Source: HGM04593 sp045631205
GTDB lineage: Bacteria; Bacteroidota; Bacteroidia; Bacteroidales; Bacteroidaceae
Assembly (NCBI GenBank): GCA_045631205.1
Contig: JAZQUI010000020.1
Coordinates: 1 to 57,933 of the forward strand
Reading direction: 5' to 3'
Length of the DNA stretch: 57,933 nt
The notes below the pieces were generated by a model that saw only the letters and a list, made by a program, of their open reading frames with translations, did not search any database and was not told where the DNA came from. This document shows, in pieces, positions 51,570 to 57,933 of the stretch; the stretch's first letter is position 1, and each line of letters opens with the position of its first letter. Position numbers and translations under genes: made by a program.

Positions 51570-51600
51570 CAAAGGTAATGCTTTTGTGTGGTATTGCAAA
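51570..51600 (-). promoter_or_regulatory. Promoter of the thiamin operon
   Basis: On the minus strand TTTG (51600-51597) and TACCTTTG (51577-51570) are 19 bp apart, a full consensus match. Transcription would start a few bases before the riboswitch. Confidence 0.7.
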
Positions 51601-51622
51601 AGATATTGCAAAAAAAGTTGGC

Positions 51623-51676
51623 AGAGGCTCTTGTCCTGTTGTTGATTTGCAATAATAAACAAAGGTAAGAGCCTCT
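51623..51676 (-). terminator. Large-loop terminator after yihY-type gene
   Basis: AGAGGCTCTT (51623-51632) pairs exactly with AAGAGCCTCT (51667-51676) across a 34-base loop. On the minus strand CTTTTTTTG follows closely. It separates yihY from the thiamin promoter. Confidence 0.65.
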
Positions 51677-51683
51677 TGTGTTG

Positions 51684-53072
51684 TTATTTGAATATGTGTT
51701 TTAATTTGTTGAAAAACACATCGAATGCTGCATTCTCTTCTTCGCTTTTCGCTGTTGCTTGTGCGGGCGTTGCTTCTATTTTTGCATTGAAGAAGTGCTC
51801 GAGGGGTATGTCCCAAACTTTTTCGTCCATCTTCTCTTCGTCGTTTATGTAAAGCCATAACATTTGTGCATTCTTGTGTGTGTGGGCATATTGTGCCTCC
51901 TCGATGGCTTCCTTGTTTGTGCCGGCCTTGTCGAAAAGTGGAATAAGTTCTCTGATTGTGCGGTGGCGGTATTCAGGGGCTATGCGATAGTTGCTCTCGT
52001 TGTCTGTGGTAATGAAAATGCCGCGATTTATCATTGATGTGGTGAATGTGGCTGTTATGTGCGGGGGAATGTCGTATGCACTGTGTACCACACCTGTGAT
52101 GTATTCAATATCGAAAATCTCTTTGCCAGTGAGCGAACAAAGTTGTTCGGCTTTGTCGAGTATCATAAGGCAGAGGAACTTTTTGTAGTTGCTGCTTATG
52201 CCTTCGAACTTCTTTTCTCGCACCAATTTGTCGGCACGTTGCAGGAAGTAGTTCCAGCGACTGCCCGCCATACATATAGTCCAGGAGAAGTAGATAAGCA
52301 ACAGAAATATGATGAGGCTTGCAAGGTCGCCGTATATGTTGCGGTAGTTGGTGAACATTGATAGAATTACATAGCTGAAATACTGCATCAGCGCGAAAAC
52401 CGAACTGCATACAATTGCTGCAATGGTGGCATATTTTACTTTAACCTCGGCGCGCGGAATAAGCTTGTATGCTGCAAAGAGCGCTACGAAATATGTGGCA
52501 ACGGAAAATATGAATACATTCAGTTCCTGTATTATGCTGCCTTTAAGGTATGATGACATTGTCCACCATATAGCCAAAAGAATTATTGCCAGAAATGGAA
52601 TAAGCAATACTATGGCAAAAATACCGAGAAGTTGTGTAAAACTGCGTCCCGGCATATTCCATAGTGCGTTGAAAGTTGCATCTATGGTGCGGAATATTGA
52701 AAATACCGAATATAGCAAGAGGATTACTCCAATACCTGCTCCCAGCCAGAAATTTACCTGGGTGTTGTTCAAATAACTGTCGGCAAAGTTAAGCAGATTG
52801 TTTGATATAAGATCCTGTCCGTGAAAGAACTCCTGTACCTGCTCCTTGAATATTTCGCCGTAGCCGAGTATCTTGGCTATGGCAACCATAAGTGCCATAA
52901 TGGGCACTATTGCAAAAAGTGTGTGATAGGTGAGGGCTGCCGATGCTTTTTGCAGCGAACCAAAGCTTGTACACAATTTTACTATGGCCCAAAGGTTACG
53001 GTTGTTGTCGATGTTCTTGTCGTTGTCGAGGTTGACAACTTTGCTCCATAGTGCTTTTATTTTGTTTATCAT
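51684..53072 (-). CDS. YihY/virulence factor BrkB family membrane protein
   Basis: The 462-residue protein has the YihY pattern of about six membrane helices. Conserved points are ALTYHTLFAIVPIMALMVAI, GAGIGVILLLYSVFSIFRTI, SVFALMQYFSYVILSMFTNY and FLLLIYFSWTICMAGSRWNY. A cytoplasmic C-terminal region of roughly 160 residues contains a winged-helix-like part (ITGVVHSAYDIPPHITATFT). Older names (RNase BN, BrkB) are unreliable; the function is unknown. The ATG at 53072 (MINKIKALW) is preferred because a promoter -7 box overlaps the longer start. Confidence 0.88.
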   Translation of the reverse strand: MINKIKALWSKVVNLDNDKNIDNNRNLWAIVKLCTSFGSLQKASAALTYHTLFAIVPIMALMVAIAKILGYGEIFKEQVQEFFHGQDLISNNLLNFADSYLNNTQVNFWLGAGIGVILLLYSVFSIFRTIDATFNALWNMPGRSFTQLLGIFAIVLLIPFLAIILLAIWWTMSSYLKGSIIQELNVFIFSVATYFVALFAAYKLIPRAEVKVKYATIAAIVCSSVFALMQYFSYVILSMFTNYRNIYGDLASLIIFLLLIYFSWTICMAGSRWNYFLQRADKLVREKKFEGISSNYKKFLCLMILDKAEQLCSLTGKEIFDIEYITGVVHSAYDIPPHITATFTTSMINRGIFITTDNESNYRIAPEYRHRTIRELIPLFDKAGTNKEAIEEAQYAHTHKNAQMLWLYINDEEKMDEKVWDIPLEHFFNAKIEATPAQATAKSEEENAAFDVFFNKLKHIFK

Positions 53073-53093
53073 ATTGCGGTGTGGTATTTTCCA

Positions 53094-53101
53094 CAAATGT
53101 A
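53094..53101 (-). promoter_or_regulatory. Candidate -7 box of yihY-type gene
   Basis: The minus strand reads TACATTTG, an exact TAnnTTTG match 22 bp before the ATG at 53072. Confidence 0.45.
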
Positions 53102-53196
53102 GAGTTTTTTGTCAATATAAAAGTGATTGCATCTTCTAAATTGTAGGTTTTCTGCCATATTGTCGCATTTTTCTATGTTTGTGACATTTTCTTTGC

Positions 53197-53204
53197 TATT
53201 TTTG
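53197..53204 (+). promoter_or_regulatory. Candidate -7 box of groESL
   Basis: TATTTTTG is an exact TAnnTTTG match about 103 bp before groES; a TTTG lies 15 bp upstream, shorter than the usual 19. No CIRCE inverted repeat is present between 53102 and 53306. Confidence 0.4.
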
Positions 53205-53230
53205 CATTCGCTTCGGGTCAAAAACAAATT

Positions 53231-53245
53231 TGGCACACTTTTGGT
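53231..53245 (+). promoter_or_regulatory. Sigma-54-like site upstream of groESL
   Basis: TGGCACACTTTTGGT has GG and GT 10 bp apart, one base from the sigma-54 GG-N10-GC pattern. It shares its first 12 bases with the site upstream of secA. It lies 62 bp before the groES ATG. Confidence 0.35.
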
Positions 53246-53306
53246 TATATATATAATGTGCCGCATGGCAATATAAACGAAAAATAACTTAAAACAAAAG
53301 AATATT

Positions 53307-53579
53307 ATGAACATTAAACCATTAGCAGACAGAGTTCTCATACAGCCTATGGCGGCTGAGGAGAAAACAATCGGTGGTATTATCATCCCCGATACAGCAA
53401 AAGAGAAACCCCTTCAAGGTACAGTTGTTGCAGTAGGCAACGGAACAAAAGACGAGGAGATGGTGATTGCCGTTGGCGATCAGGTTCTCTATGGCAAGTA
53501 TGCAGGTACAGAACTTGAATTTGAGGGTGAGAAATATTTGATTATGCGTCAGAGCGACGTATTGGCTATTTTAGGATAA
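53307..53579 (+). CDS. groES: Co-chaperonin GroES
   Basis: GroES is the 10-kDa lid of the GroEL folding chamber. The 90-residue protein has the family start NIKPLADRVLIQPMAAEEKT, the mobile loop region GGIIIPDTAKEKPLQGTVVA and the C-terminal YLIMRQSDVLAIL. It precedes groEL by 15 bp in the universal order. Confidence 0.97.
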   Translation: MNIKPLADRVLIQPMAAEEKTIGGIIIPDTAKEKPLQGTVVAVGNGTKDEEMVIAVGDQVLYGKYAGTELEFEGEKYLIMRQSDVLAILG

Positions 53580-53594
53580 TAATTTTTTGAGAAT

Positions 53595-55232
53595 ATGGCA
53601 AAAGAGATTCTTTTCAATATGGATGCTCGCGACCAGCTTAAAAAAGGTGTCGATGAGCTTGCAAATGCAGTTAAAGTAACCCTCGGCCCCAAAGGTCGTA
53701 ATGTTATTATAGAGAAAAAGTTTGGTGCGCCTCACATTACAAAGGATGGTGTTTCGGTGGCAAAAGAGATTGAACTCTCTGACGCTTATATGAATACCGG
53801 TGCGCAGCTTGTGAAATCGGTTGCATCAAAGACCAATGACGATGCGGGTGACGGTACAACCACAGCAACATTGCTCGCACAGGCTATCATTACCGAGGGT
53901 TTGCGCAATGTAACAGCCGGTGCTAACCCTATGGATCTTAAACGTGGTATCGACAAAGCGGTTGACAAGGTTGTTGCTTCTATCAAGGAGCAGAGCGAGA
54001 CTGTTGGCGACAACTACGACAAGATTGAGCAGGTTGCTACAATTTCGGCAAACAACGACAGCGAGATTGGTAAACTCATTGCCGATGCCATGCGCAAGGT
54101 GACAAAAGATGGTGTAATCACCATTGAGGAAGCCAAGAGCCGCGATACCACTATCGGCGTAGTTGAGGGTATGCAGTTCGACCGTGGCTATCTCTCTCCT
54201 TACTTCATCACCGATACCGAGAAGATGGAGTGCCAGATGGACAGCCCCTACATTCTTATCTACGACAAGAAAATAACCAATCTTAAAGATATGCTTCCTA
54301 TTTTGGAGGCTGCCGTACAGACAGGTCGTCCTTTGCTCATTATTGCCGAGGATGTTGAGAGCGAAGCTCTTACAACACTTGTTGTGAACCGTTTGCGTTC
54401 TCAGTTGAAGATTTGTGCAGTTAAGGCTCCCGGTTTTGGTGACCGTCGCAAGGATCTTCTCGAGGATATCGCAACTCTTACCGGTGCTATCGTTATCAGC
54501 GAGGAGAAGGGTATCAAGCTTGAGCAGGCTACTTTGGAGATGCTCGGTACTTGCGGTCGCATCACTGTAAGCAAGGATAATACAACTATTGTTGATGGCA
54601 ATGGTAACAAAGATGCTATTGCAGCGCGCGTTGCACAAATCAAACAACAGATTTCTACCACAAAGAGTGACTACGATAAGGAGAAACTCCAGGAGCGTCT
54701 TGCAAAATTGGCCGGTGGTGTAGCTGTACTTTATGTAGGTGCTGCATCAGAGGTTGAAATGAAAGAGAAGAAAGACCGCGTTGATGATGCTCTTTGCGCT
54801 ACTCGTGCAGCCATCGAAGAGGGTATAGTTCCCGGTGGTGGTGTAGCGTACATCCGTTCTATCGATTGTCTTGAAACTCTCGAAGCTGTTAATGCCGACG
54901 AGAAAACAGGTATCGCAATAATCAAACGCGCTATTGAGGAGCCTCTTCGTCAGATTGTGGCTAACGCCGGAAAAGAGGGTGCAGTTGTCGTTCAGAAGGT
55001 GCGTGAGGGTAAAGCCGACTATGGTTACAACGCTCGTGCCGATGTTTATGAGAACCTCTTTGCTGCGGGTGTTGTTGACCCTGCCAAGGTAACTCGTGTA
55101 GCATTGCAAAATGCAGCTTCTATCGCAGGTATGTTCCTGACAACAGAGTGTGTAATTGTTGAGAAGAAAGAGGATAAGCCCGAAATGCCTATGGGCGCAC
55201 CCGGAATGGGTGGAATGGGCGGTATGATGTAA
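53595..55232 (+). CDS. groL: Chaperonin GroEL (Hsp60)
   Basis: GroEL forms the ATP-driven double-ring folding chamber. The 545-residue protein contains VKVTLGPKGRNVIIEKKFGA, the ATP-site GDGTTTATLLAQAI, the apical-domain VEGMQFDRGYLSPYFITDTE, and EEGIVPGGGVAYIRSI. Its C-terminus is the usual Gly/Met-rich tail (MPMGAPGMGGMGGMM). Length and motifs are those of a standard single-copy GroEL. Confidence 0.98.
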   Translation: MAKEILFNMDARDQLKKGVDELANAVKVTLGPKGRNVIIEKKFGAPHITKDGVSVAKEIELSDAYMNTGAQLVKSVASKTNDDAGDGTTTATLLAQAIITEGLRNVTAGANPMDLKRGIDKAVDKVVASIKEQSETVGDNYDKIEQVATISANNDSEIGKLIADAMRKVTKDGVITIEEAKSRDTTIGVVEGMQFDRGYLSPYFITDTEKMECQMDSPYILIYDKKITNLKDMLPILEAAVQTGRPLLIIAEDVESEALTTLVVNRLRSQLKICAVKAPGFGDRRKDLLEDIATLTGAIVISEEKGIKLEQATLEMLGTCGRITVSKDNTTIVDGNGNKDAIAARVAQIKQQISTTKSDYDKEKLQERLAKLAGGVAVLYVGAASEVEMKEKKDRVDDALCATRAAIEEGIVPGGGVAYIRSIDCLETLEAVNADEKTGIAIIKRAIEEPLRQIVANAGKEGAVVVQKVREGKADYGYNARADVYENLFAAGVVDPAKVTRVALQNAASIAGMFLTTECVIVEKKEDKPEMPMGAPGMGGMGGMM

Positions 55233-55261
55233 AAATCAATACAAATAAATACCCCTTAAAA

Positions 55262-55300
55262 AACAAGAAGGCGCACAAATTTGTGCGCCTTCTTGTTTTT
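55262..55300 (+). terminator. Terminator of groESL
   Basis: AAGAAGGCGCACAAA (55265-55279) and TTTGTGCGCCTTCTT (55280-55294) form a perfect palindrome followed by GTTTTTTC. Confidence 0.9.
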
Positions 55301-55340
55301 TCTTTGAATTAAGACTATTTTTGAACTCCCAAATATTTTT

Positions 55341-56912
55341 ATGGCTACCGACAAAAAGAAAACCGTGGTAATAATTGGTGCCGGTCCTGCCGGTCTCACT
55401 GCTGCTTATGAGATGATTAAGCAGGGTGTGGCTGTACCATTGTTGCTCGAAGAGAGTGGCATTATAGGAGGTATATCAAGAACTGTGAACTGCGGTGGTA
55501 ACCGAATGGATATAGGTGGGCATCGTTTCTTCTCGAAAAGTGAGAAGGTTATGCGTTGGTGGTGTGATTTGATGCCATTGCAGGCGGCTCCCGCACTCGA
55601 TGAACTTCTCCTTGGTGAAAAGCCTTCAACCGTGACTCCCGACCCTCAAAAGAGCGACCGTGTGATGTTACGCCGTCGTCGTGTGTCGCGTATTTTGTTT
55701 CTTCGCAAGTTCTTCCCTTATCCTCTTACATTTAAACTCTCAGTATTGTGGGATATGGGTTTGTGTCGCGCTTTGCGTGCTGCGTGTGGCTATATTGCTG
55801 CAAGGTTGCGCCCGCGCACCGAATACTCTTTGGAGGACTTTTATATCAACCGTTTCGGCAAGCCGCTTTACAAGATGTTCTTCGAAGATTATACGCAGAA
55901 GGTGTGGGGAGTGCATCCTTCGGCTCTTGGTGCCGATTGGGGAGCCCAGCGTATAAAAGGCTTGTCGGTATGGGCTTTGCTCAAAGATGTTTTTTTGAAG
56001 AAAAACAATGGCGATATTGCGCAACGCAATGTGGAGACTTCGCTCATAGAGGAATTTATCTATCCCAAATATGGTCCCGGGCAATTGTGGGAACTTGTTG
56101 CCGACGAAGTTGTAGCCGGTGGCGGCACTTTGCTTAAAGAGTGTCGCGCTGATAGGGTGAATGTGGCCAATGGGCGTGTGGTTTCGGTGGAGTGCGCTCT
56201 TGCAGACGGCTCGCGTCGTACAATAGAGTGTGATGCTCTTATCTCTTCAATGCCGTTGAAGGAGTTGGTAGTGGCTATACGTGGTATTGAAATTCCTTCA
56301 GCGGTTGCAGACGTTGCGTCCAACTTGCCTTACAGGGATTTTATAACAGTTGGTCTTTTGGTCAATAAACTGAATATTGAGAATAATACTTCGTTGCCTA
56401 CTTATCTTCGCCGCGTGCCCGATACCTGGATATATATCCAGGAGCGCGATGTGAGGGTAGGGCGCATACAGGTGTTCAACAATTGGTCGCCGTACATGGT
56501 TGCCGATTATGAAAACAGCATCTTTATTGGTCTAGAATATTTTTGTAACGAAGGTGATGAGTTGTGGAGCTTGAGTGACTATGATTTTACCTCTATGGCT
56601 GTTGCCGAGATGGAAAAGATAGGTGTTGTTACCCACTCATCGGTGTTGTCGGCCAATGTGGTGAGAATGAAAAAGGCGTATCCTGCCTATTGGGGCAGTT
56701 ATAAAAACCTGAGCGTGGTGCGTGGCTTCCTTGACGGAGTTGAAAACCTTTATTGCGTGGGGCGTAACGGCCAGCACCGTTATAACAATATGGACCACTC
56801 AATGCTCACGGCTTTTGCGGCTGTAGAGTGTATAAAGGGTGTCGGTTCAAAGGATGCGGTGTGGAATGTGAATACTGAAGCCGATTATCACGAGGAAATG
56901 AAAAAAGGATGA
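55341..56912 (+). CDS. FAD-dependent oxidoreductase (amine oxidase/UDP-galactopyranose mutase-like)
   Basis: The 523-residue protein begins with a Rossmann FAD-binding motif VVIIGAGPAGLTAAYEMIKQ and the second signature GGISRTVNCGGNRMDIGGH. It continues with YTQKVWGVHPSALGADWGAQ and a C-terminal GXXXG-type FAD motif VENLYCVGRNGQHRYNNMDH. This is the COG1232 protoporphyrinogen-oxidase/mutase-like family, often seen with polysaccharide genes. The natural substrate cannot be told. No membrane anchor is visible. It is followed 3 bp later by a NUDIX gene, probably one transcript. Confidence 0.85.
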   Translation: MATDKKKTVVIIGAGPAGLTAAYEMIKQGVAVPLLLEESGIIGGISRTVNCGGNRMDIGGHRFFSKSEKVMRWWCDLMPLQAAPALDELLLGEKPSTVTPDPQKSDRVMLRRRRVSRILFLRKFFPYPLTFKLSVLWDMGLCRALRAACGYIAARLRPRTEYSLEDFYINRFGKPLYKMFFEDYTQKVWGVHPSALGADWGAQRIKGLSVWALLKDVFLKKNNGDIAQRNVETSLIEEFIYPKYGPGQLWELVADEVVAGGGTLLKECRADRVNVANGRVVSVECALADGSRRTIECDALISSMPLKELVVAIRGIEIPSAVADVASNLPYRDFITVGLLVNKLNIENNTSLPTYLRRVPDTWIYIQERDVRVGRIQVFNNWSPYMVADYENSIFIGLEYFCNEGDELWSLSDYDFTSMAVAEMEKIGVVTHSSVLSANVVRMKKAYPAYWGSYKNLSVVRGFLDGVENLYCVGRNGQHRYNNMDHSMLTAFAAVECIKGVGSKDAVWNVNTEADYHEEMKKG

Positions 56913-56915
56913 TTT

Positions 56916-57428
56916 ATGAAAAAAGATAATAATGCGGAAATATTTCCAATAGTTGATGAGAATGGTAGTGTAATAGGTTCTGCATCGCGTGGTAAGTGTC
57001 ACGATGGCAGTAAATTGTTGCACCCTGTGGTGCACCTGCATCTTTTCAATGAGAAAGGAGAACTTTACTTGCAACAACGTCCTTTGTGGAAAGATATTCA
57101 GCCCGGTAAGTGGGATACTGCGGTAGGCGGTCATGTTGATTTTGGTGAAGAGGTTGCCGATGCTCTTGTGCGTGAGGTGCGTGAAGAACTTGGTATAGAG
57201 GTTTTGGAGCCGCGTTTCTTGTTGCGATATGTTTTTGAAAGTGAGCGAGAGAGAGAGCTTGTAAATGTATTTACAGCGGTATATTCTGGTGATGTTCACC
57301 CGAGTGATGAACTCGATGGCGGTCGCTTTTGGTGTGTGGATGAGGTGCGTTCGGCTATTGGCAGTGGTGTACTTACACCCAATTTTGAGCAGGAGTTCCT
57401 GAAAATATCCCCCATTCTTAAGATTTAA
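56916..57428 (+). CDS. NUDIX hydrolase
   Basis: The 170-residue protein has an exact NUDIX box, GGHVDFGEEVADALVREV followed by REELGI, in which the REVREE helix binds the metals that cleave nucleoside-diphosphate-linked substrates. The N-terminal VDENGSVIGSASRGKCHDG and HLHLFNEKGELYLQQRP resemble the Idi/YfcD-like branch. The substrate is unknown. It follows the FAD oxidoreductase by 3 bp, suggesting a shared pathway. Confidence 0.9.
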   Translation: MKKDNNAEIFPIVDENGSVIGSASRGKCHDGSKLLHPVVHLHLFNEKGELYLQQRPLWKDIQPGKWDTAVGGHVDFGEEVADALVREVREELGIEVLEPRFLLRYVFESERERELVNVFTAVYSGDVHPSDELDGGRFWCVDEVRSAIGSGVLTPNFEQEFLKISPILKI

Positions 57429-57469
57429 AGCGCTTTTCTCATCTTTTTTTGAAAATATTTTGCAATACT

Positions 57470-57501
57470 CTTGCATATTTGATAAATACAGCGTACCTTT
57501 G
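57470..57501 (+). promoter_or_regulatory. Promoter of the tRNA-Ser/tRNA-Glu genes
   Basis: CTTG (57470-57473) precedes TACCTTTG (57494-57501) by 20 bp. The latter is an exact TAnnTTTG match, 34 bp before the tRNA-Ser gene. Confidence 0.55.
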
Positions 57502-57535
57502 CAACGCAAAATAAGGGCGTAAGCACTTCCAAAAC

Positions 57536-57622
57536 GGAAGTTTGGGTGAGTGGCTGAAACCAGCAGTTTGCTAAACTGCCGTACGGGTTACCGTACCGGG
57601 GGTTCGAATCCCCCAGCTTCCG
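57536..57622 (+). tRNA. tRNA-Ser (anticodon GCT)
   Basis: The 87-base gene folds as a type II tRNA. Acceptor GGAAGTT pairs with AGCTTCC (57615-57621) and the anticodon stem GCAGT/ACTGC encloses the loop TTGCTAA, anticodon GCT (codons AGC/AGT). A long variable arm is formed by GTACGGGTTACCGTAC, and the T loop is GGGGGTTCGAATCCCCC. CCA is not encoded. Just upstream, ACTTCC at 57525-57530 is complementary to the first bases of the tRNA. Confidence 0.96.
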
Positions 57623-57644
57623 CTTGGTATTTTTGCAGAGATAT

Positions 57645-57716
57645 GGCGCTTTCGTCTAGTGGCTAGGACACATGCCTCTCACGCATGGAACACGGGTTCG
57701 ATTCCCGTAGGCGCTA
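57645..57716 (+). tRNA. tRNA-Glu (anticodon CTC)
   Basis: The 72-base gene has acceptor GGCGCTT against AGGCGCT with two G-T pairs, D arm TCGTCTAGTGGCTAGGACA, anticodon stem CATGC/GCATG around the loop CTCTCAC (anticodon CTC, codon GAG), and T arm CACGGGTTCGATTCCCGTA. It starts 22 bp after tRNA-Ser and shares its promoter. Confidence 0.94.
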
Positions 57717-57721
57717 CTCTC

Positions 57722-57757
57722 AAAGACATCTTACTTCGGTAAGATGTCTTTTTTTTG
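57722..57757 (+). terminator. Terminator after tRNA genes
   Basis: AAAGACATCTTA (57722-57733) pairs with TAAGATGTCTTT (57740-57751), loop CTTCGG, followed by a T run. Confidence 0.92.
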
Positions 57758-57823
57758 TTTATGTGTTTTATTTTACGTTGATCCGTAAAAAAAGGCAGGG
57801 TGGACAAAAAGTAGGATAAAATC

Positions 57824-57852
57824 TTTGTAATGGATTGATATACATATCTTTG
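57824..57852 (+). promoter_or_regulatory. Candidate promoter at window edge
   Basis: TTTG (57824-57827) precedes TATCTTTG (57845-57852) by 17 bp. The -7 box is exact, the spacing slightly short. It points out of the window. Confidence 0.4.
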
Positions 57853-57869
57853 CAAAGATTATCATTGAT

Positions 57870-57933
57870 ATGCTAAAAAAAATGCTTTTTTTGTGGTTCC
57901 TCCAATGTGGTCAAGAATGGCCTGAGAGGGCGA
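57870..57933 (+). CDS. Possible start of a gene cut by the window edge
   Basis: An ATG at 57870 opens a frame of 21 codons (MLKKMLFLWFLQCGQEWPER) that runs off the window. A promoter-like element lies just upstream. The composition is too short to judge and no family is recognised. It could also be non-coding sequence or the edge of an insertion element. Confidence 0.2.
   Translation, partial: MLKKMLFLWFLQCGQEWPERA

Noticed and set aside
53102..53306. CIRCE operator upstream of groESL
   Set aside because: The characteristic TTAGCACTC/GAGTGCTAA inverted repeat is not present. The TAGCACTC near 51478 belongs to the TPP riboswitch region.

Overview
The window is a chromosomal segment of a Bacteroidales bacterium (phylum Bacteroidota); genus and family cannot be fixed by reading alone. 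Several features point there: promoter-like TTTG ... TAnnTTTG elements before many genes, a TonB-dependent receptor with a TPP riboswitch and a PnuC-type permease for thiamin, LptC and PpiD arranged with a pantothenate kinase, a GH110 alpha-galactosidase lipoprotein, and a Lys-type phosphoglycerate dehydrogenase. It starts inside the 3' part of a 5S rRNA gene and ends just after two tRNA genes. I see no prophage, CRISPR array or plasmid function, and most of the segment is core genome.

Layout. 1-270: 5S rRNA end, two terminators and an odd duplicated 5S tail around a foldable insert. 409-2450: MATE exporter and a RAYT transposase bracketed by REP palindromes. 2463-4927: tkt-rpiB (pentose phosphate), divergent from tex (5172-7286). 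7586-11165: galM, sugar MFS transporter and galK (galactose use). 11350-14383: grpE-dnaJ-folC. 14592-17467: S-type sulfatase and a DbpA-like RNA helicase. 17715-21602: serC-serA-DUF1015-yigZ. 21699-22328: rhodanese lipoprotein. 22401-29878: coaX, barrel protein, TPR protein, lptC, CNNM/CorC protein, ppiD (envelope biogenesis). 29974-32672: a DUF4105 membrane protein and an alkaline-phosphatase-fold protein that seems to have lost its catalytic residues. 32833-33972: a small secreted protein and a PII-like protein. 34020-40234: tetR-tolC-MFP-RND efflux operon with a palindrome over its promoter. 40412-44167: secA and a small conserved protein. 44427-47902: GH110 galactosidase, then an RluA-type pseudouridine synthase whose first codons contain a complete intrinsic terminator. 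47911-51600: thiamin operon (TPP riboswitch, TonB receptor, PnuT, thiamin pyrophosphokinase). 51684-53072: YihY-type membrane protein. 53307-55232: groES-groEL. 55341-57428: FAD oxidoreductase and NUDIX hydrolase. 57536-57716: tRNA-Ser(GCT) and tRNA-Glu(CTC).

How it fits together. The thiamin operon is a complete uptake-and-activation unit: outer-membrane receptor, inner-membrane permease, then conversion to TPP, which closes the riboswitch loop. GH110 can release terminal alpha-1,3-galactose, and the galM-MFS-galK operon elsewhere in the window can import and phosphorylate galactose. The serine operon lacks a serB gene and carries DUF1015 with a G-H-H-R motif instead. The efflux operon ends in a PII-like gene separated by a perfect hairpin.

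The best candidates for undescribed biology are the DUF4105/pseudophosphatase pair, the terminator inside the RluA reading frame, the TetR operator, near-identical sigma-54-like sites upstream of secA and groESL, and the RAYT/REP unit with a REP inside its own coding sequence. All calls come from reading sequence and from recalled family knowledge; no database search was run.
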